Shown here piece by piece: positions 21,245 through 30,041 of a stretch of 64,000 nt of DNA. The notes beneath the pieces were generated by a model that had not been told where the DNA came from, did not search any database, and saw nothing but the letters and a program-made list of their open reading frames with translations. Made by a program: the position numbers and the translations under genes. The DNA is taken from the IMG/VR virus record IMGVR_UViG_3300046697_000351, positions 1-64,000 of that record. One strand, given 5' to 3'. Numbering within the stretch: position 1 is the first letter of the stretch; every line of letters begins with the position of its first letter. The stretch comes from a virus.

Positions 21245-22479
21245 GGGTGAATATGCTTGGTCGGGACATTGAGATCACGCGGCAGACTATGCTCAGCGAC
21301 GGCTACTGCTTGTCCACGGTCAAGCACACGGAGCGGATCAGCGCAGCCGGTGACTACGTCGTCAGCAACCCCAGCGAGGACACCCCCGGAGTGCTCTGGC
21401 TCAAGGAGCACGTGAGGTACTGCCGCCAGTGCTGGTGCGCAAACGCCTACAAGAACTACCTCGTCGAGTACCTCGAACAGCAACACCCGTCCATGATCAC
21501 GGCTTACCACCAGGGCAGGCTCTCTCCGACCATCCTGGGCAACGCCCTGCGCTCGATCCACAAGGCCAGGCCCAAGTTCGTGGACGAGATGATGAAGATC
21601 GTGACCTATAATGCGATGCCTCCGAACGCGCAGGCGGCCCTGGACTTCCGGGCGTTCTCCCAGGCCCTGGGCTCGTCTGGAGAGGCCATCCTCAAGGGCA
21701 CCCAGATCGTCAGGGTCGAGATCGAGGTCCTGTTCGACGCCTGGAACCTGCTGGGGTCTGCGCCGGAGTACGATAAGGACCGCCTCCTCTCCGACTGGGA
21801 GTCGGGCAGGATCGTGCCGCCGTTCCCATCCACCTACTTCTCCCTGAGCGAGGGCGTCAACGACCACCTGATCAAGCACTTCTTAGACAACGTCCCTGGA
21901 GACCTGTTCGGGTCCTCGAACGCCCACGGCTTCCTCGCCATAAATCATGGAGAAAAACCACTCCTATTTGAGCGGTCTTACTGCCTGGACCCTAACGGGG
22001 AGGTGGCCAACGGATTCGCCAGGCCTAGCCAGGAGCAGATCGAGAGCCGGTCCTTCTTCTGGATCGTCCTGGTTCGGGCTCTCCAGGACGAGGTCTTCGT
22101 CGCGGACAAGGTAATGGTCCCGGCCCGTGGCCTCAGGCCGAACCCGTGGGTCAAGGTGGTGTCGACCCCGGCGGACCTGTCCCAGGTCGTCCCATTCTAC
22201 GCCGTCCGCGCCAACCCCAAGAAGTCGTTCCGCGATTCTACGAGGGGCTACGGGCACCGCCAGATCGACTGGAGCCACCGCTGGTCCGTCACCGGTCACT
22301 GGAGGCACTACAAGGATGGCCGGAAAATCTGGATCGGTTCCCACGTGAAGGGTCCGGAAGACAAGCCCCTGATCCCCTCGGTCCGGGTCTACGCGAAGGA
22401 TGGTCCGGGCGCTGCCGGATCGCCGGGCTGGCTGCGCCGCGTCTGGCGGCGCCTGGTCAGCCTCTGGCCTGGGTCTTGA
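21241..22479 (+). CDS. Unrecognised 412-aa phage protein
   Basis: GTG 21241 overlaps the preceding stop. The N-terminus has a CRQC-type Cys pair (VRYCRQCWCANAY). The middle is helical, and the C-terminus contains HRWSVTGHWRHYKDGRKIW and VKGPEDKPLIP. That ending recalls a protein class common in phages of several hosts, of unknown function. The stop codon TGA is part of the -35 box of the following promoter, so termination and initiation regions overlap. Confidence 0.7.
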   Translation: MRVNMLGRDIEITRQTMLSDGYCLSTVKHTERISAAGDYVVSNPSEDTPGVLWLKEHVRYCRQCWCANAYKNYLVEYLEQQHPSMITAYHQGRLSPTILGNALRSIHKARPKFVDEMMKIVTYNAMPPNAQAALDFRAFSQALGSSGEAILKGTQIVRVEIEVLFDAWNLLGSAPEYDKDRLLSDWESGRIVPPFPSTYFSLSEGVNDHLIKHFLDNVPGDLFGSSNAHGFLAINHGEKPLLFERSYCLDPNGEVANGFARPSQEQIESRSFFWIVLVRALQDEVFVADKVMVPARGLRPNPWVKVVSTPADLSQVVPFYAVRANPKKSFRDSTRGYGHRQIDWSHRWSVTGHWRHYKDGRKIWIGSHVKGPEDKPLIPSVRVYAKDGPGAAGSPGWLRRVWRRLVSLWPGS

Positions 22480-22504
22480 CAGTTTCAATTCATCATGGTA
22501 TAAT
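22476..22504 (+). promoter_or_regulatory. Promoter cassette copy upstream of lipoprotein B
   Basis: GGGTCTTGACA with TTGACA at 22476-22481, 17-base spacer ending CATGG, TATAAT (22499-22504). ATG at 22511 sits at the predicted +1, exactly as in the other copies. Confidence 0.9.
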
Positions 22505-22543
22505 ACTATTATGAACAAATCAATCTGCAAAATTGGAGGAGCT

Positions 22544-23077
22544 ATGAACAGGATAATGGGTTGGGTCGTGATCTTCGCTGTTCTTTGGTCGTCTTCCGCT
22601 TGCTCAAAGGTCAATCGGTCCTTGAGCAAGGGTGAGGTCAAGTCTCTGTGGGAGCAGGTCTCGGATAAGGACACGATCCGCGTGCGCGGCATTGGTGTCC
22701 CCCCCGAAGGTACGAAGAGCCTGACCCAGCGCCGTGGACTTTCCCGCAACGCCGCGCTGGTCAATGCCCGGTACGAAGCCCTGGCGCTGCTGCGCGGGGT
22801 TAAGCTGACCGGCGGCCTCAGCGTCGCCAGCCTCATGGAGAAGGACAGCCGCATCCGCGAGATCGCGAACCAGGTGATCGCGGGGATGGAGGAGGTCCAG
22901 GTCGAGTGGGCCTCCGACGATGGCGCCGTGGTTCTCCTTGAACTCAAGCGCGACAAGCTGGAAAAGATGCTGGTCGCCGCCGGGGTCGCCGACGCCTCGG
23001 ACTCGTACAAGCAGGTGGAGGCCGGGTCGCAGGCCTCGGACTTGAGACCGGAGCTGGCTAAGGCCAAGGCCCAGTAG
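22544..23077 (+). CDS. LPP20-like lipoprotein, paralogue B
   Basis: ATG 22544 has GGAGGA four bases upstream and gives a clean signal peptide, MNRIMGWVVIFAVLWSSSAC, with a lipobox at its end. An in-frame ATG at 22511 lies at the transcription start and would add 11 residues (MNKSICKIGGA), a possible leaderless alternative. The mature 157 residues match paralogue A at 19743-20561: IRVRGIGVPPEG, QRRGLSRNAAL, ARYEALALLRGVKLTGGLSV and VLLELKRDKL. Having its own strong promoter suggests high or early expression. Confidence 0.75.
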   Translation: MNRIMGWVVIFAVLWSSSACSKVNRSLSKGEVKSLWEQVSDKDTIRVRGIGVPPEGTKSLTQRRGLSRNAALVNARYEALALLRGVKLTGGLSVASLMEKDSRIREIANQVIAGMEEVQVEWASDDGAVVLLELKRDKLEKMLVAAGVADASDSYKQVEAGSQASDLRPELAKAKAQ

Positions 23078-23080
23078 AAC

Positions 23081-26000
23081 GTGGAAGAGATCAAGGTCAC
23101 CCACCCACTGGAACTGGCCCTGGGGGGCCTCGGGCAGGCGGCGTCCCTGCCCGGGGCCCCGGCCCCTGGCCGACCGTGGGCACCGGCCTGGACGCCCCAG
23201 GCCCCCGGTGCCTGCCCCTTAACAGGGCAGGAGAAGGTGCTGACCCTGAGCCTCCTGGAGGGGTCCCTGATCAAGGTCGAGGCCAGTCCCGCGAGCCCGG
23301 ACCTGTTCATCGAGATCAGCCGACTCCCGACCAGGGTCCAGAGGAAGGGGGCCCTCGGGGCCTCGTTCTACGACCTGCCAGGAATCCAGTCCGTGGCCAT
23401 GTCCCAGGGCTACCGGATCGAGTACGCCCCAGAGGTGCAGGCCCTGATCGACAAGTGGAACCTCTGGTGCCTGGACCTGGAGCAGGTAAAAACGTTCTCC
23501 GACGTCTCAGGCTTCAGGGTTCCGGGCCTAGACGTGGAGTTCATGCCGTTTCAGGCTAGGGGCGTCGCCTACGGCTGCAAGATCAAGTCCTTCATGCTCT
23601 TGGACACCATGGGGCTAGGAAAGAGTATACAGGTATTGGGAATTCTGTACACCCATCGCCTGTCATTAGGTGGGCGCCTGGAGACCCTGATCTTGTCCCC
23701 GACATCGGTCGTCGGAGACTGGCAGGCCAAGTTCAGGAAGTTCGCCAAGATCGAGGTGTCGGTAGCGACCGGGAGCAAGGCCAAGCGAACCAAGGTCTAT
23801 CAGGGCAAGCCCGAGTTCCTGCTCATGAGCTACGACGTCTTCATGCGGGACATGGTCGAGGTCGCCAAGAGCTTCCGGCCAAAGGCCCTGATCTGTGATG
23901 AGTGCTTCCCCTATAATCAATTCGTAGCTACTAAAAATGGCTCCATCAGAATTGGGAGATTATATAACTTGTGGCTGGCCGGGAAGGCTCCTTTGATAAA
24001 GAGCCTCAACCTCGACAGCGGATCATTTGAGTACAGGAGTATTCTGAAGGCGTGGAAGAGAGAATTGAAGCCCATGGTGTATGTAGGAGGAAGTGGTTTC
24101 GGTTTCAGGTGCACTCCGGGCCATCTAATTCTCACTTCTATGGGGTGGGTGCCAGCAGGAAATTTGCGTGTTGGAGACTTTGTGACGACTGGGGCTGACA
24201 TCTCTGGCCGAATAAGGTACTTGGCTCCTATGTTGAACAGCGACCAGAAACAGGTCTTGATAGGATCATTCTTGGGAGATGGGAATATCCATCGACTTGG
24301 AGGTTGTCGATATAGGATCAGATTCCTGCATGGCGCCAAGCAGCGGAGGTACTTGGTTGAGAAGTCTAGAATTTTTGGCTGTAATAAAATAGCCAAGATA
24401 AAAAACAACGGATATTCCGGCGGGATAGCTTATAGGGCAGCCAGCCAGGCATTCTTTTGCAAGGATATTCCCAAAGGAAAAAAAGAGTTTATCCCCGACT
24501 GGATGATCGAAGAGATGGATGCGAGGGCGATAGCTATTTGGCTCTTGGACGACGCGTCATTCAATCACAAAAAAAAGCAGGTGGTCATCCATACCAACAG
24601 ATTCCCGGAATACTTAGTCGAGAGGCTTTGCGTTAGACTCAGGGAATTCGGCGTGAACTGTTATTGCTCCATCACGGCAAAGCACGATGGCAGATTCTTC
24701 TACTATATACGAATACCGGCTAGGGGCTACAAAAGAACAATGGAGCTGTGCGGGAAATTTTTCTTTCTTGGCATGGAAAAGAAAATACCCATGGGCAGTG
24801 AGATTTATGAATGGAGTCCAAAATACCCAGAGGTGTCTCTAGGGCTAGTTACAACGATAGAGCAGGATGACAAGCCAAGAATCGAATCAGAGAATTTTTT
24901 ATTCGATATCGAAATCGATGAGAACCATAACTTTGTGATCTGTTCTCCGTCAAATAAATCCCAGTCTGGGGTGGTGGTCCATAATTGCCAGCGCATTTCT
25001 AACAGGAAGAACAAGGCCGCGATCAGGCTCTTCGACTTTGTCGACGCCGCGCGACCCCAGTACCGGATAATGGCCAGCGGCAGCCCCATCGCGAACAAAC
25101 CCATAGACCTCTGGAGCCTGCTGCGCCTGGTCAACGCCGACCTCGCCGGTTCCCCGACCCTGTTCGAGAAGCGGTACGCCAGGGAGAAGCTGATATACCA
25201 CAAGGACAAGGCCACGGGCGAGGTCAAGCCCAAGGGGACCACCTACGGGTCCGGAGACAAGGCCAAGTTCGTGCCCCTGAAGAAGTTCGAGAACCTGAAC
25301 CCGAAAAAACCCGCCGACGCGATCCTACTCCGCGAACTCCGGGCCAAGATCAGCCCGTGGCTGATCCGCAGGCTGAAGAAGGACGTGCTCACCGACCTCC
25401 CCGAGACCACGGAGGAGACGATCAGCATCAAGCTGGGGCCCCGGGAGCGCAAGGTCTACGAGGAGCTGCAAGCCCGCTTCGCCGAGGCCATGGCCGGGGT
25501 CGCGGACGAGGACTCGGAGAACAGGGTCGACAATTTCTTTACCTGGTTCATCCGCGCGCAGCAGGTGTGCTGCTCCCTGGAGATCGGAGGACACGGCAAG
25601 GAGTCGTCCAAGATCGATGAGCTAAGGAAGTTCGTCGAGGACTACTCCGAGGAGCAGAAAATCCTTATCTTCAGCCGGTTCAAGGGCATGACCGACATCG
25701 TCCACCGGGAGATGAAGGAGTACAACCCCGCGTACCTGCACGGGGCCGTAGCGCAGGCAGACAGGCAGCCTCTGGTGGACAGGTTCCAGACCGAGGACGA
25801 CTGCCGACTCTTCATCTCGACCCTGGGCGCCGGTGGCGTGGGCTTGACCCTCACCGCAGGGTCCATCGTCGCCAGGCTCGACCGCTGGGTCAGCCCGATC
25901 CTCAACGATCAGTGCGTGGCCAGGGCTGACCGAATAGGTCAGAAGCGCAACGTCCTGGTCGTGGATTTCGTCGTCCGCGACAGCGTCGAGGAGCGCATCT

Positions 26001-26125
26001 TAGGAATCCTGGAGGGCAAGTCCAGGATGATCAACAGCCTCATCGTCTCGGAGCAGTCCGAGGAGCAGCAGGAGAAGAAGATTCTCCGGGCCCTAGGTAA
26101 GCAGGGGATGCTCAAGCTCATCTGA
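23081..26125 (+). CDS. SNF2-family helicase interrupted by an intein
   Basis: The spliced protein (about 653 aa) would be a SWI2/SNF2-type ATPase that translocates on double-stranded DNA. Walker A is DTMGLGKSIQ at about 175, motif Ia lies in ILSPTSVVGDW and motif II reads DECQR once the intein is removed. The C-terminal half has ILIFSRF, STLGAGGVGLTLT and ARADRIGQKR (motifs IV to VI). The N-terminal 50 residues are Pro/Ala-rich. GTG 23081 is the only start near the previous stop and lacks a strong ribosome-binding site. The intein occupies residues 275-635, splitting motif II between E274 and its next Cys. Possible roles are replication-fork restart, transcription or defence; none is shown. 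Confidence 0.9.
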   Translation: MEEIKVTHPLELALGGLGQAASLPGAPAPGRPWAPAWTPQAPGACPLTGQEKVLTLSLLEGSLIKVEASPASPDLFIEISRLPTRVQRKGALGASFYDLPGIQSVAMSQGYRIEYAPEVQALIDKWNLWCLDLEQVKTFSDVSGFRVPGLDVEFMPFQARGVAYGCKIKSFMLLDTMGLGKSIQVLGILYTHRLSLGGRLETLILSPTSVVGDWQAKFRKFAKIEVSVATGSKAKRTKVYQGKPEFLLMSYDVFMRDMVEVAKSFRPKALICDECFPYNQFVATKNGSIRIGRLYNLWLAGKAPLIKSLNLDSGSFEYRSILKAWKRELKPMVYVGGSGFGFRCTPGHLILTSMGWVPAGNLRVGDFVTTGADISGRIRYLAPMLNSDQKQVLIGSFLGDGNIHRLGGCRYRIRFLHGAKQRRYLVEKSRIFGCNKIAKIKNNGYSGGIAYRAASQAFFCKDIPKGKKEFIPDWMIEEMDARAIAIWLLDDASFNHKKKQVVIHTNRFPEYLVERLCVRLREFGVNCYCSITAKHDGRFFYYIRIPARGYKRTMELCGKFFFLGMEKKIPMGSEIYEWSPKYPEVSLGLVTTIEQDDKPRIESENFLFDIEIDENHNFVICSPSNKSQSGVVVHNCQRISNRKNKAAIRLFDFVDAARPQYRIMASGSPIANKPIDLWSLLRLVNADLAGSPTLFEKRYAREKLIYHKDKATGEVKPKGTTYGSGDKAKFVPLKKFENLNPKKPADAILLRELRAKISPWLIRRLKKDVLTDLPETTEETISIKLGPRERKVYEELQARFAEAMAGVADEDSENRVDNFFTWFIRAQQVCCSLEIGGHGKESSKIDELRKFVEDYSEEQKILIFSRFKGMTDIVHREMKEYNPAYLHGAVAQADRQPLVDRFQTEDDCRLFISTLGAGGVGLTLTAGSIVARLDRWVSPILNDQCVARADRIGQKRNVLVVDFVVRDSVEERILGILEGKSRMINSLIVSEQSEEQQEKKILRALGKQGMLKLI
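23903..24985 (+). other. Intein with LAGLIDADG homing endonuclease domain
   Basis: The 361-residue insertion begins with Cys (CFPYNQFVA), has block B RCTPGHLI, a LAGLIDADG endonuclease core (LIGSFLGDGNIH and AIWLLDDASF), block F NFLFDIEIDENHNF, and ends with VVVHN before the +1 Cys of the extein. All residues needed for splicing are visible. The base composition is clearly AT-richer than both flanks, so it probably arrived recently. Insertion at the ATPase motif II is a preferred intein site in nucleotide-binding proteins. Confidence 0.93.
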
Positions 26126-26134
26126 GAGGGAGCC

Positions 26135-26755
26135 ATGGCCAAGAAGAAGACGAGGCTGATTCCGACTTCAGACTACGTCACGGGGTACGCGGATCACGTC
26201 TGGCAGACCCTGGTAGACTGCGCTGAGGAGACCAAGTCCGTCTACCCGATGCTGACCTACGCCGTAGACGGCCAGGAGTTCTCGGTGCCGATGTCCTTTC
26301 TCATGTTCACCGAGATGGGGAAGAGCGTGGTCGCCAAGCCCGCAGCCCTCCCGATCCTGATCGCGAGGATGGGTACTGAGTTCGCGCTGCTGGCCATGCA
26401 GATGTCCTCGTGCGGGAGCGAGGCCGACTTCACCCACGACGTCGAGTGCGTGCTCCGCCGGATCAAACCCCAATGCCTAGTCTTCTCGGCCCCGGTCAGG
26501 ACCGTCCGGTCCAAGAAATCTTCACTGACCAGGGGCGAGATCGTCAGGGCCATGTCCGATGCCGTGGCCAAGGGCCCGGATGCCGTCGTCGTCGTGTCCC
26601 GGAACCCGGTTAGGACCTTCTCCGTAGTCAGGCCCATGTCTAGGAGCCTCTCTGGGGACATCGTCTTCGGGGAGCCCGAGACCATGGACTCTCTCCTGGG
26701 TGAACCCCAGCCCGGGGGATACTTTTCACGCGTGTTCGATCCAGACCAAAACTAG
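26135..26755 (+). CDS. Unrecognised 206-aa protein
   Basis: ATG 26135 follows GAGGGAGCC. The product starts MAKKKTRLIPTSDYVTGYAD and alternates helices and strands with no cysteine cluster. One segment (GPDAVVVVSRNPVRTFSVVR) is a hydrophobic strand pair. It lies between the SNF2 helicase and an Rrf2-like regulator, which gives no clear clue to function. Confidence 0.65.
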   Translation: MAKKKTRLIPTSDYVTGYADHVWQTLVDCAEETKSVYPMLTYAVDGQEFSVPMSFLMFTEMGKSVVAKPAALPILIARMGTEFALLAMQMSSCGSEADFTHDVECVLRRIKPQCLVFSAPVRTVRSKKSSLTRGEIVRAMSDAVAKGPDAVVVVSRNPVRTFSVVRPMSRSLSGDIVFGEPETMDSLLGEPQPGGYFSRVFDPDQN

Positions 26756-26765
26756 GAGGCAGATA

Positions 26766-27155
26766 ATGCGCTTGATCAACATCACGTTCGCGTCAGAACT
26801 CGGGATAAAGGCGATGATGGCCCTGTCCGAGGCCAAGGACTCGATGACCACCCAGGAGGTGGCGCGCAGGGTCAAGTGCTCCCCCGCGCACATGTCCAAA
26901 ATCCTTCAGCGCCTGACCAAGGGCCGCCTCGTGGTGTCGGCCCGGGGCCCGCGCGGCGGCTACCGGATCAACGGCCCCGCGAACATGACCGCCGCCTGCG
27001 TCATCGAGGTCGTGGACGGTCACCGGCACATCCTTCCCCGAGGACTACGCAGCCCAAAGGCGCGCGGGACCCCCTATAAGCTGATGATGCGCACGATCGA
27101 GCTGGACGCGTTCGAGACCCTGCGGTCGCGCACGATCTGCGACCTCGCGTCATGA
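26766..27155 (+). CDS. Rrf2-type winged-helix transcriptional regulator, cysteine-free
   Basis: TAGGAGG precedes ATG 26766. The 129-aa product follows the Rrf2 pattern: FASELGIKAMMALSEAKD, TTQEVARRVKCSPAHMSKIL, then QRLTKGRLVVSARGPRGGY and the INGP...VIEVVDGH wing and helix. Rrf2 proteins such as IscR and NsrR bind operator DNA, many through an iron-sulfur cluster. Here the cluster cysteines after VVDG are absent, so it should act without one. It may regulate phage or host genes. The stop overlaps the next ATG. Confidence 0.8.
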   Translation: MRLINITFASELGIKAMMALSEAKDSMTTQEVARRVKCSPAHMSKILQRLTKGRLVVSARGPRGGYRINGPANMTAACVIEVVDGHRHILPRGLRSPKARGTPYKLMMRTIELDAFETLRSRTICDLAS

Positions 27156-27586
27156 GCGAACTCATCAGCGTAGAGGAGGCGGCGGCCCAGGGCGTGACGG
27201 AGTCCCCGATCGCTGCGGTCGCGAGCATCGACGAGAACTACCGGGTCCCTTACTCGGTCCAGGGCTCAAACGTGCTCCGGTTCTGGTCCGAGAAGGCGGA
27301 CCCCAAGACCCTGTTCTGCGAGAACGTGGTCATGCGCCGGGAACTCAAGGTCGGAGATGGTCTGATCCTGGTCCTGTCCATCGCTAAGCTCCTGGGCTTC
27401 TACAATGCCGAGCCCGATGTCATGTGCCCGGCCTACGGAAAGCCAGAGATGTCTGTGGCGTGGCGGGTCGTAGTCAAGAGCGTGATCCGACCCACCCATA
27501 TGAGCGGGGTCGTGGTCCACGATGCCGTGATCGTCGAGGTCGCGGAATCCTACAACCCGGTGCCGGTCGCGGAGGCCGCATTTTGA
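27152..27586 (+). CDS. Unrecognised 144-aa protein
   Basis: ATG 27152 overlaps the regulator stop. The product begins MSELISVEEAAAQGVTESPI and is beta-rich in its second half (MSVAWRVVVKSVIRPT, VVVHDAVIVEVAES). It contains two Cys (LFCEN, VMCPAYG). Nothing recognised. Its end carries GGAGG for the next gene. Confidence 0.65.
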   Translation: MSELISVEEAAAQGVTESPIAAVASIDENYRVPYSVQGSNVLRFWSEKADPKTLFCENVVMRRELKVGDGLILVLSIAKLLGFYNAEPDVMCPAYGKPEMSVAWRVVVKSVIRPTHMSGVVVHDAVIVEVAESYNPVPVAEAAF

Positions 27587-29718
27587 GGGACATCAAGGAG
27601 TTCTTTGCCCCAGGCGGCCTGCTCGCGTCACAGTTCAGCAAGTACGAGGCCAGGCCCCAGCAGCTGAAGATGGCCGAGGGCGTGGCCTACGCCGCCGACA
27701 ATAACAGGTGCGCCTTGATCGAGGCCGGGACCGGGGTCGGCAAGTCCCTGGGCTACCTGATCCCGTTCCTGACCAGGATCGAGGAGGACCGCAACGTCCA
27801 CGTCGAAGTCGAGGACCCGGAGACCGGGGACGTCAAGGTCGAGGACCGGCCCCGGCGCCTGATCATATCCACGGGAACTATCAACCTCCAGCAGCAGCTC
27901 ATGGACAAGGAGCTGCCGATGCTGCGCAAACTCTTCCCGTGGCTGACCTACGCCATGGCCATAGGTACCGAGAACTACCTCTGCGGATGCCGCCTGGACA
28001 GGGCCTTGGCCGATGTCGCGAATAACCCCATGCTCTTCAGCTCCGTGGATGACCTGAAGATGATTGAGGCCTGGTCCCGGAAGACCAAGACCGGAATGCG
28101 CATGGACCTGCCGAAGACCGTGGATCACAGCGTGTGGTCAGCGGTGAACCGCCAGGCCGATCTCTGCAAGTGCAAGGAATTCACGGAGGAGAACCGCTGC
28201 TTCTACCGCAAGGCTAGGGCCGAGATAAACCAGGCTCACGTCCTGGTCGTCAACCACTGGCTGCTGATGCTGGGGCTGACCGTGGAGAACGTGAAGATAC
28301 TCCCCGGATTCGACTACCTCGTGATCGACGAGGTCCACCAGCTGGAGGCCATCGCCGCCCAGGTCTTCGGGATCGAGGTCTCGAACTTCAAGGTCAAGCA
28401 CCTGGTCGACGACAGCCGCCGGTTCTTCCGATCGATGGAGTCGGGGATGGTGAAGGCCAGTGAGGCCCAGGAAATCCTGGACATGATCGAGGGCGGCTCC
28501 GAGACCCTGTTCGATACGATGCGGACCAGGCTCAGGGCCGAGGACAAGGAGGTCCTGCGCCTGCGCCAGCCCATGCTGGCCATGGACCAGCTCCAGAACG
28601 TGGAGCTGATCACGCAGATGGACAGGATCGCGCAGTGGCTGGCAGACGCGGCCCCGCACATCGGAGATGATCAGAGGCTGATGGAGGTCAGGTCCCTGTC
28701 CAAGCGCGCGGCCAAGATCGCGGGGGAGACCCGGAGGTGGCTGACCCAGGCCGAGCCCGACCACGTTTACCAGGTCGCGAGCGAGTCCAAGGGCAAGCGG
28801 ATAGTGGCCAAGTCCTGCCCCGTGGACGTCTCCTCGTACCTGCGGACCTGCCTCTGGGGCCTGGGCGTACCCGTGATCGGGACTAGTGCGACGATCGCCA
28901 CGGGCCGGTCCATGGACTTCATGAAGAGGAAGCTCGGGGCCGAGGCCGCCGAGGAGATGGTCCTGGACTCCCCCTTCGAGTACGACAAGAACTCCCTGAT
29001 CTACGTTGCCTCAGACATGCCCGAGGTCAAGGGCGCGAAGCAGGACGCTGGATACTACCAGAAGATAACGGGCAGGGTCGTGGACCTCCTGAGCATCACC
29101 AGGGGCCGGGCCCTGATCCTCTGCACCAGCAACTACGCGATGAAGACCATGGGCGCCAGCCTCAAGGTTATGCTGCCGGACCTCAAGATCATGGTCCAGG
29201 GCGAGGACCTGGAGCGCCACGCCATGGTCGACGAGCTGAAGCGAAATCCTGGGGCCGTGATTTGCGCCACGGAGTCGTTCTGGCACGGGGTCGACATCCC
29301 GGGCGCGGCCCTGGTGCTCGTGATCATCATCAAGATTCCCTTCTCTAATCCAGCAGACCCCCTGTTCGAGGCCAAGTCCGAGAAGATCGACCGCGCGGCC
29401 CAGGCCCTGGGCAAGCGCCAGCAGTTCATGGCCGGTTCCTTCATGTCCCTGTCCGTGCCCGAGGCCACGATCAAGCTGAAGCAGGGCTTCGGGCGCCTGA
29501 TCCGGACCTCGACCGACTTCGGAGTCATCGCCATCCTCGACCCCAGGATCGTGACCAAGAAATCCTACGGACAGAGGATGCTCCAGTCCCTGCCCAGGAC
29601 CTATGTCGTCGCGGACCTGGAGGCGGTGAGGAAGTTCTTCGCCGAGCGCCTGCCACCTCCGGGCTCTGAGCCCATGCCGGGGGTTGTGACGGGCGAGATT
29701 GAAGAAATTCCCTTCTGA
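27583..29718 (+). CDS. DinG/XPD-like iron-sulfur superfamily 2 helicase
   Basis: The 711-aa product starts at TTG 27583, which overlaps the previous stop (TTGA) and follows GGAGG by seven bases. Walker A is EAGTGVGKSLGYLIP near residue 47. Four cysteines lie in NYLCGCRLDRALAD and then LCKCKEFTEENRCFY at about residues 130-210, the position of the XPD/DinG Fe-S cluster. The DEVH box follows (DYLVIDEVHQLE) near 247. The C-terminal motif VI is QGFGRLIRTSTDFG. DinG-type helicases unwind 5'-3' and handle R-loops or forks. Closest to bacterial DinG by motif order. Confidence 0.88.
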   Translation: MRDIKEFFAPGGLLASQFSKYEARPQQLKMAEGVAYAADNNRCALIEAGTGVGKSLGYLIPFLTRIEEDRNVHVEVEDPETGDVKVEDRPRRLIISTGTINLQQQLMDKELPMLRKLFPWLTYAMAIGTENYLCGCRLDRALADVANNPMLFSSVDDLKMIEAWSRKTKTGMRMDLPKTVDHSVWSAVNRQADLCKCKEFTEENRCFYRKARAEINQAHVLVVNHWLLMLGLTVENVKILPGFDYLVIDEVHQLEAIAAQVFGIEVSNFKVKHLVDDSRRFFRSMESGMVKASEAQEILDMIEGGSETLFDTMRTRLRAEDKEVLRLRQPMLAMDQLQNVELITQMDRIAQWLADAAPHIGDDQRLMEVRSLSKRAAKIAGETRRWLTQAEPDHVYQVASESKGKRIVAKSCPVDVSSYLRTCLWGLGVPVIGTSATIATGRSMDFMKRKLGAEAAEEMVLDSPFEYDKNSLIYVASDMPEVKGAKQDAGYYQKITGRVVDLLSITRGRALILCTSNYAMKTMGASLKVMLPDLKIMVQGEDLERHAMVDELKRNPGAVICATESFWHGVDIPGAALVLVIIIKIPFSNPADPLFEAKSEKIDRAAQALGKRQQFMAGSFMSLSVPEATIKLKQGFGRLIRTSTDFGVIAILDPRIVTKKSYGQRMLQSLPRTYVVADLEAVRKFFAERLPPPGSEPMPGVVTGEIEEIPF

Positions 29719-30031
29719 CAGAATGTGCTCCCGCTGCGATTGGCGCGAGTTGGTGTCCCAGGTCAAGGCCGTGGTCGCCGACAGGCCACCGGCCCTGGGC
29801 GAGCGCCAGCGCGACTGGATCGAGGCCATCGCCGTAACCGTCGACGACGACCACCACGCCACCGACCACCAGAAGGCGGTGGTCCGGCGCATCCTCAGGG
29901 AGCGCGGGATCGAGTCATGGCGCGCGATCCCCAAGGCCTTGGACAAGTCCGAGTGGTCGGAGAAGAAGAAGCGGGCCTGGCGGGAGCGCCGGAATCTCGC
30001 GGCCAGGTGCCGGTCCCACTCCGGGTTCTGA
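29699..30031 (+). CDS. Small helical protein, start uncertain
   Basis: The TTG at 29699 lies inside the end of the helicase gene; an ATG at 29723 (MCSRCDWREL) is an alternative just after its stop. The product has one Cys pair at the N-terminus and then helical segments rich in Arg and Lys (RRILRERGIESWRAIPKAL, EWSEKKKRAWRERRN). A nucleic-acid-binding helper is possible. Confidence 0.55.
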   Translation: MKKFPSDRMCSRCDWRELVSQVKAVVADRPPALGERQRDWIEAIAVTVDDDHHATDHQKAVVRRILRERGIESWRAIPKALDKSEWSEKKKRAWRERRNLAARCRSHSGF

Positions 30032-30041
30032 CGGTGGCATC

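Noticed and set aside
27424-27582. N-terminal extension of the DinG-like helicase
   Set aside because: It is antisense-like Arg/Gly-rich sequence overlapping the previous gene; the TTG at 27583 has GGAGG and a TTGA junction.
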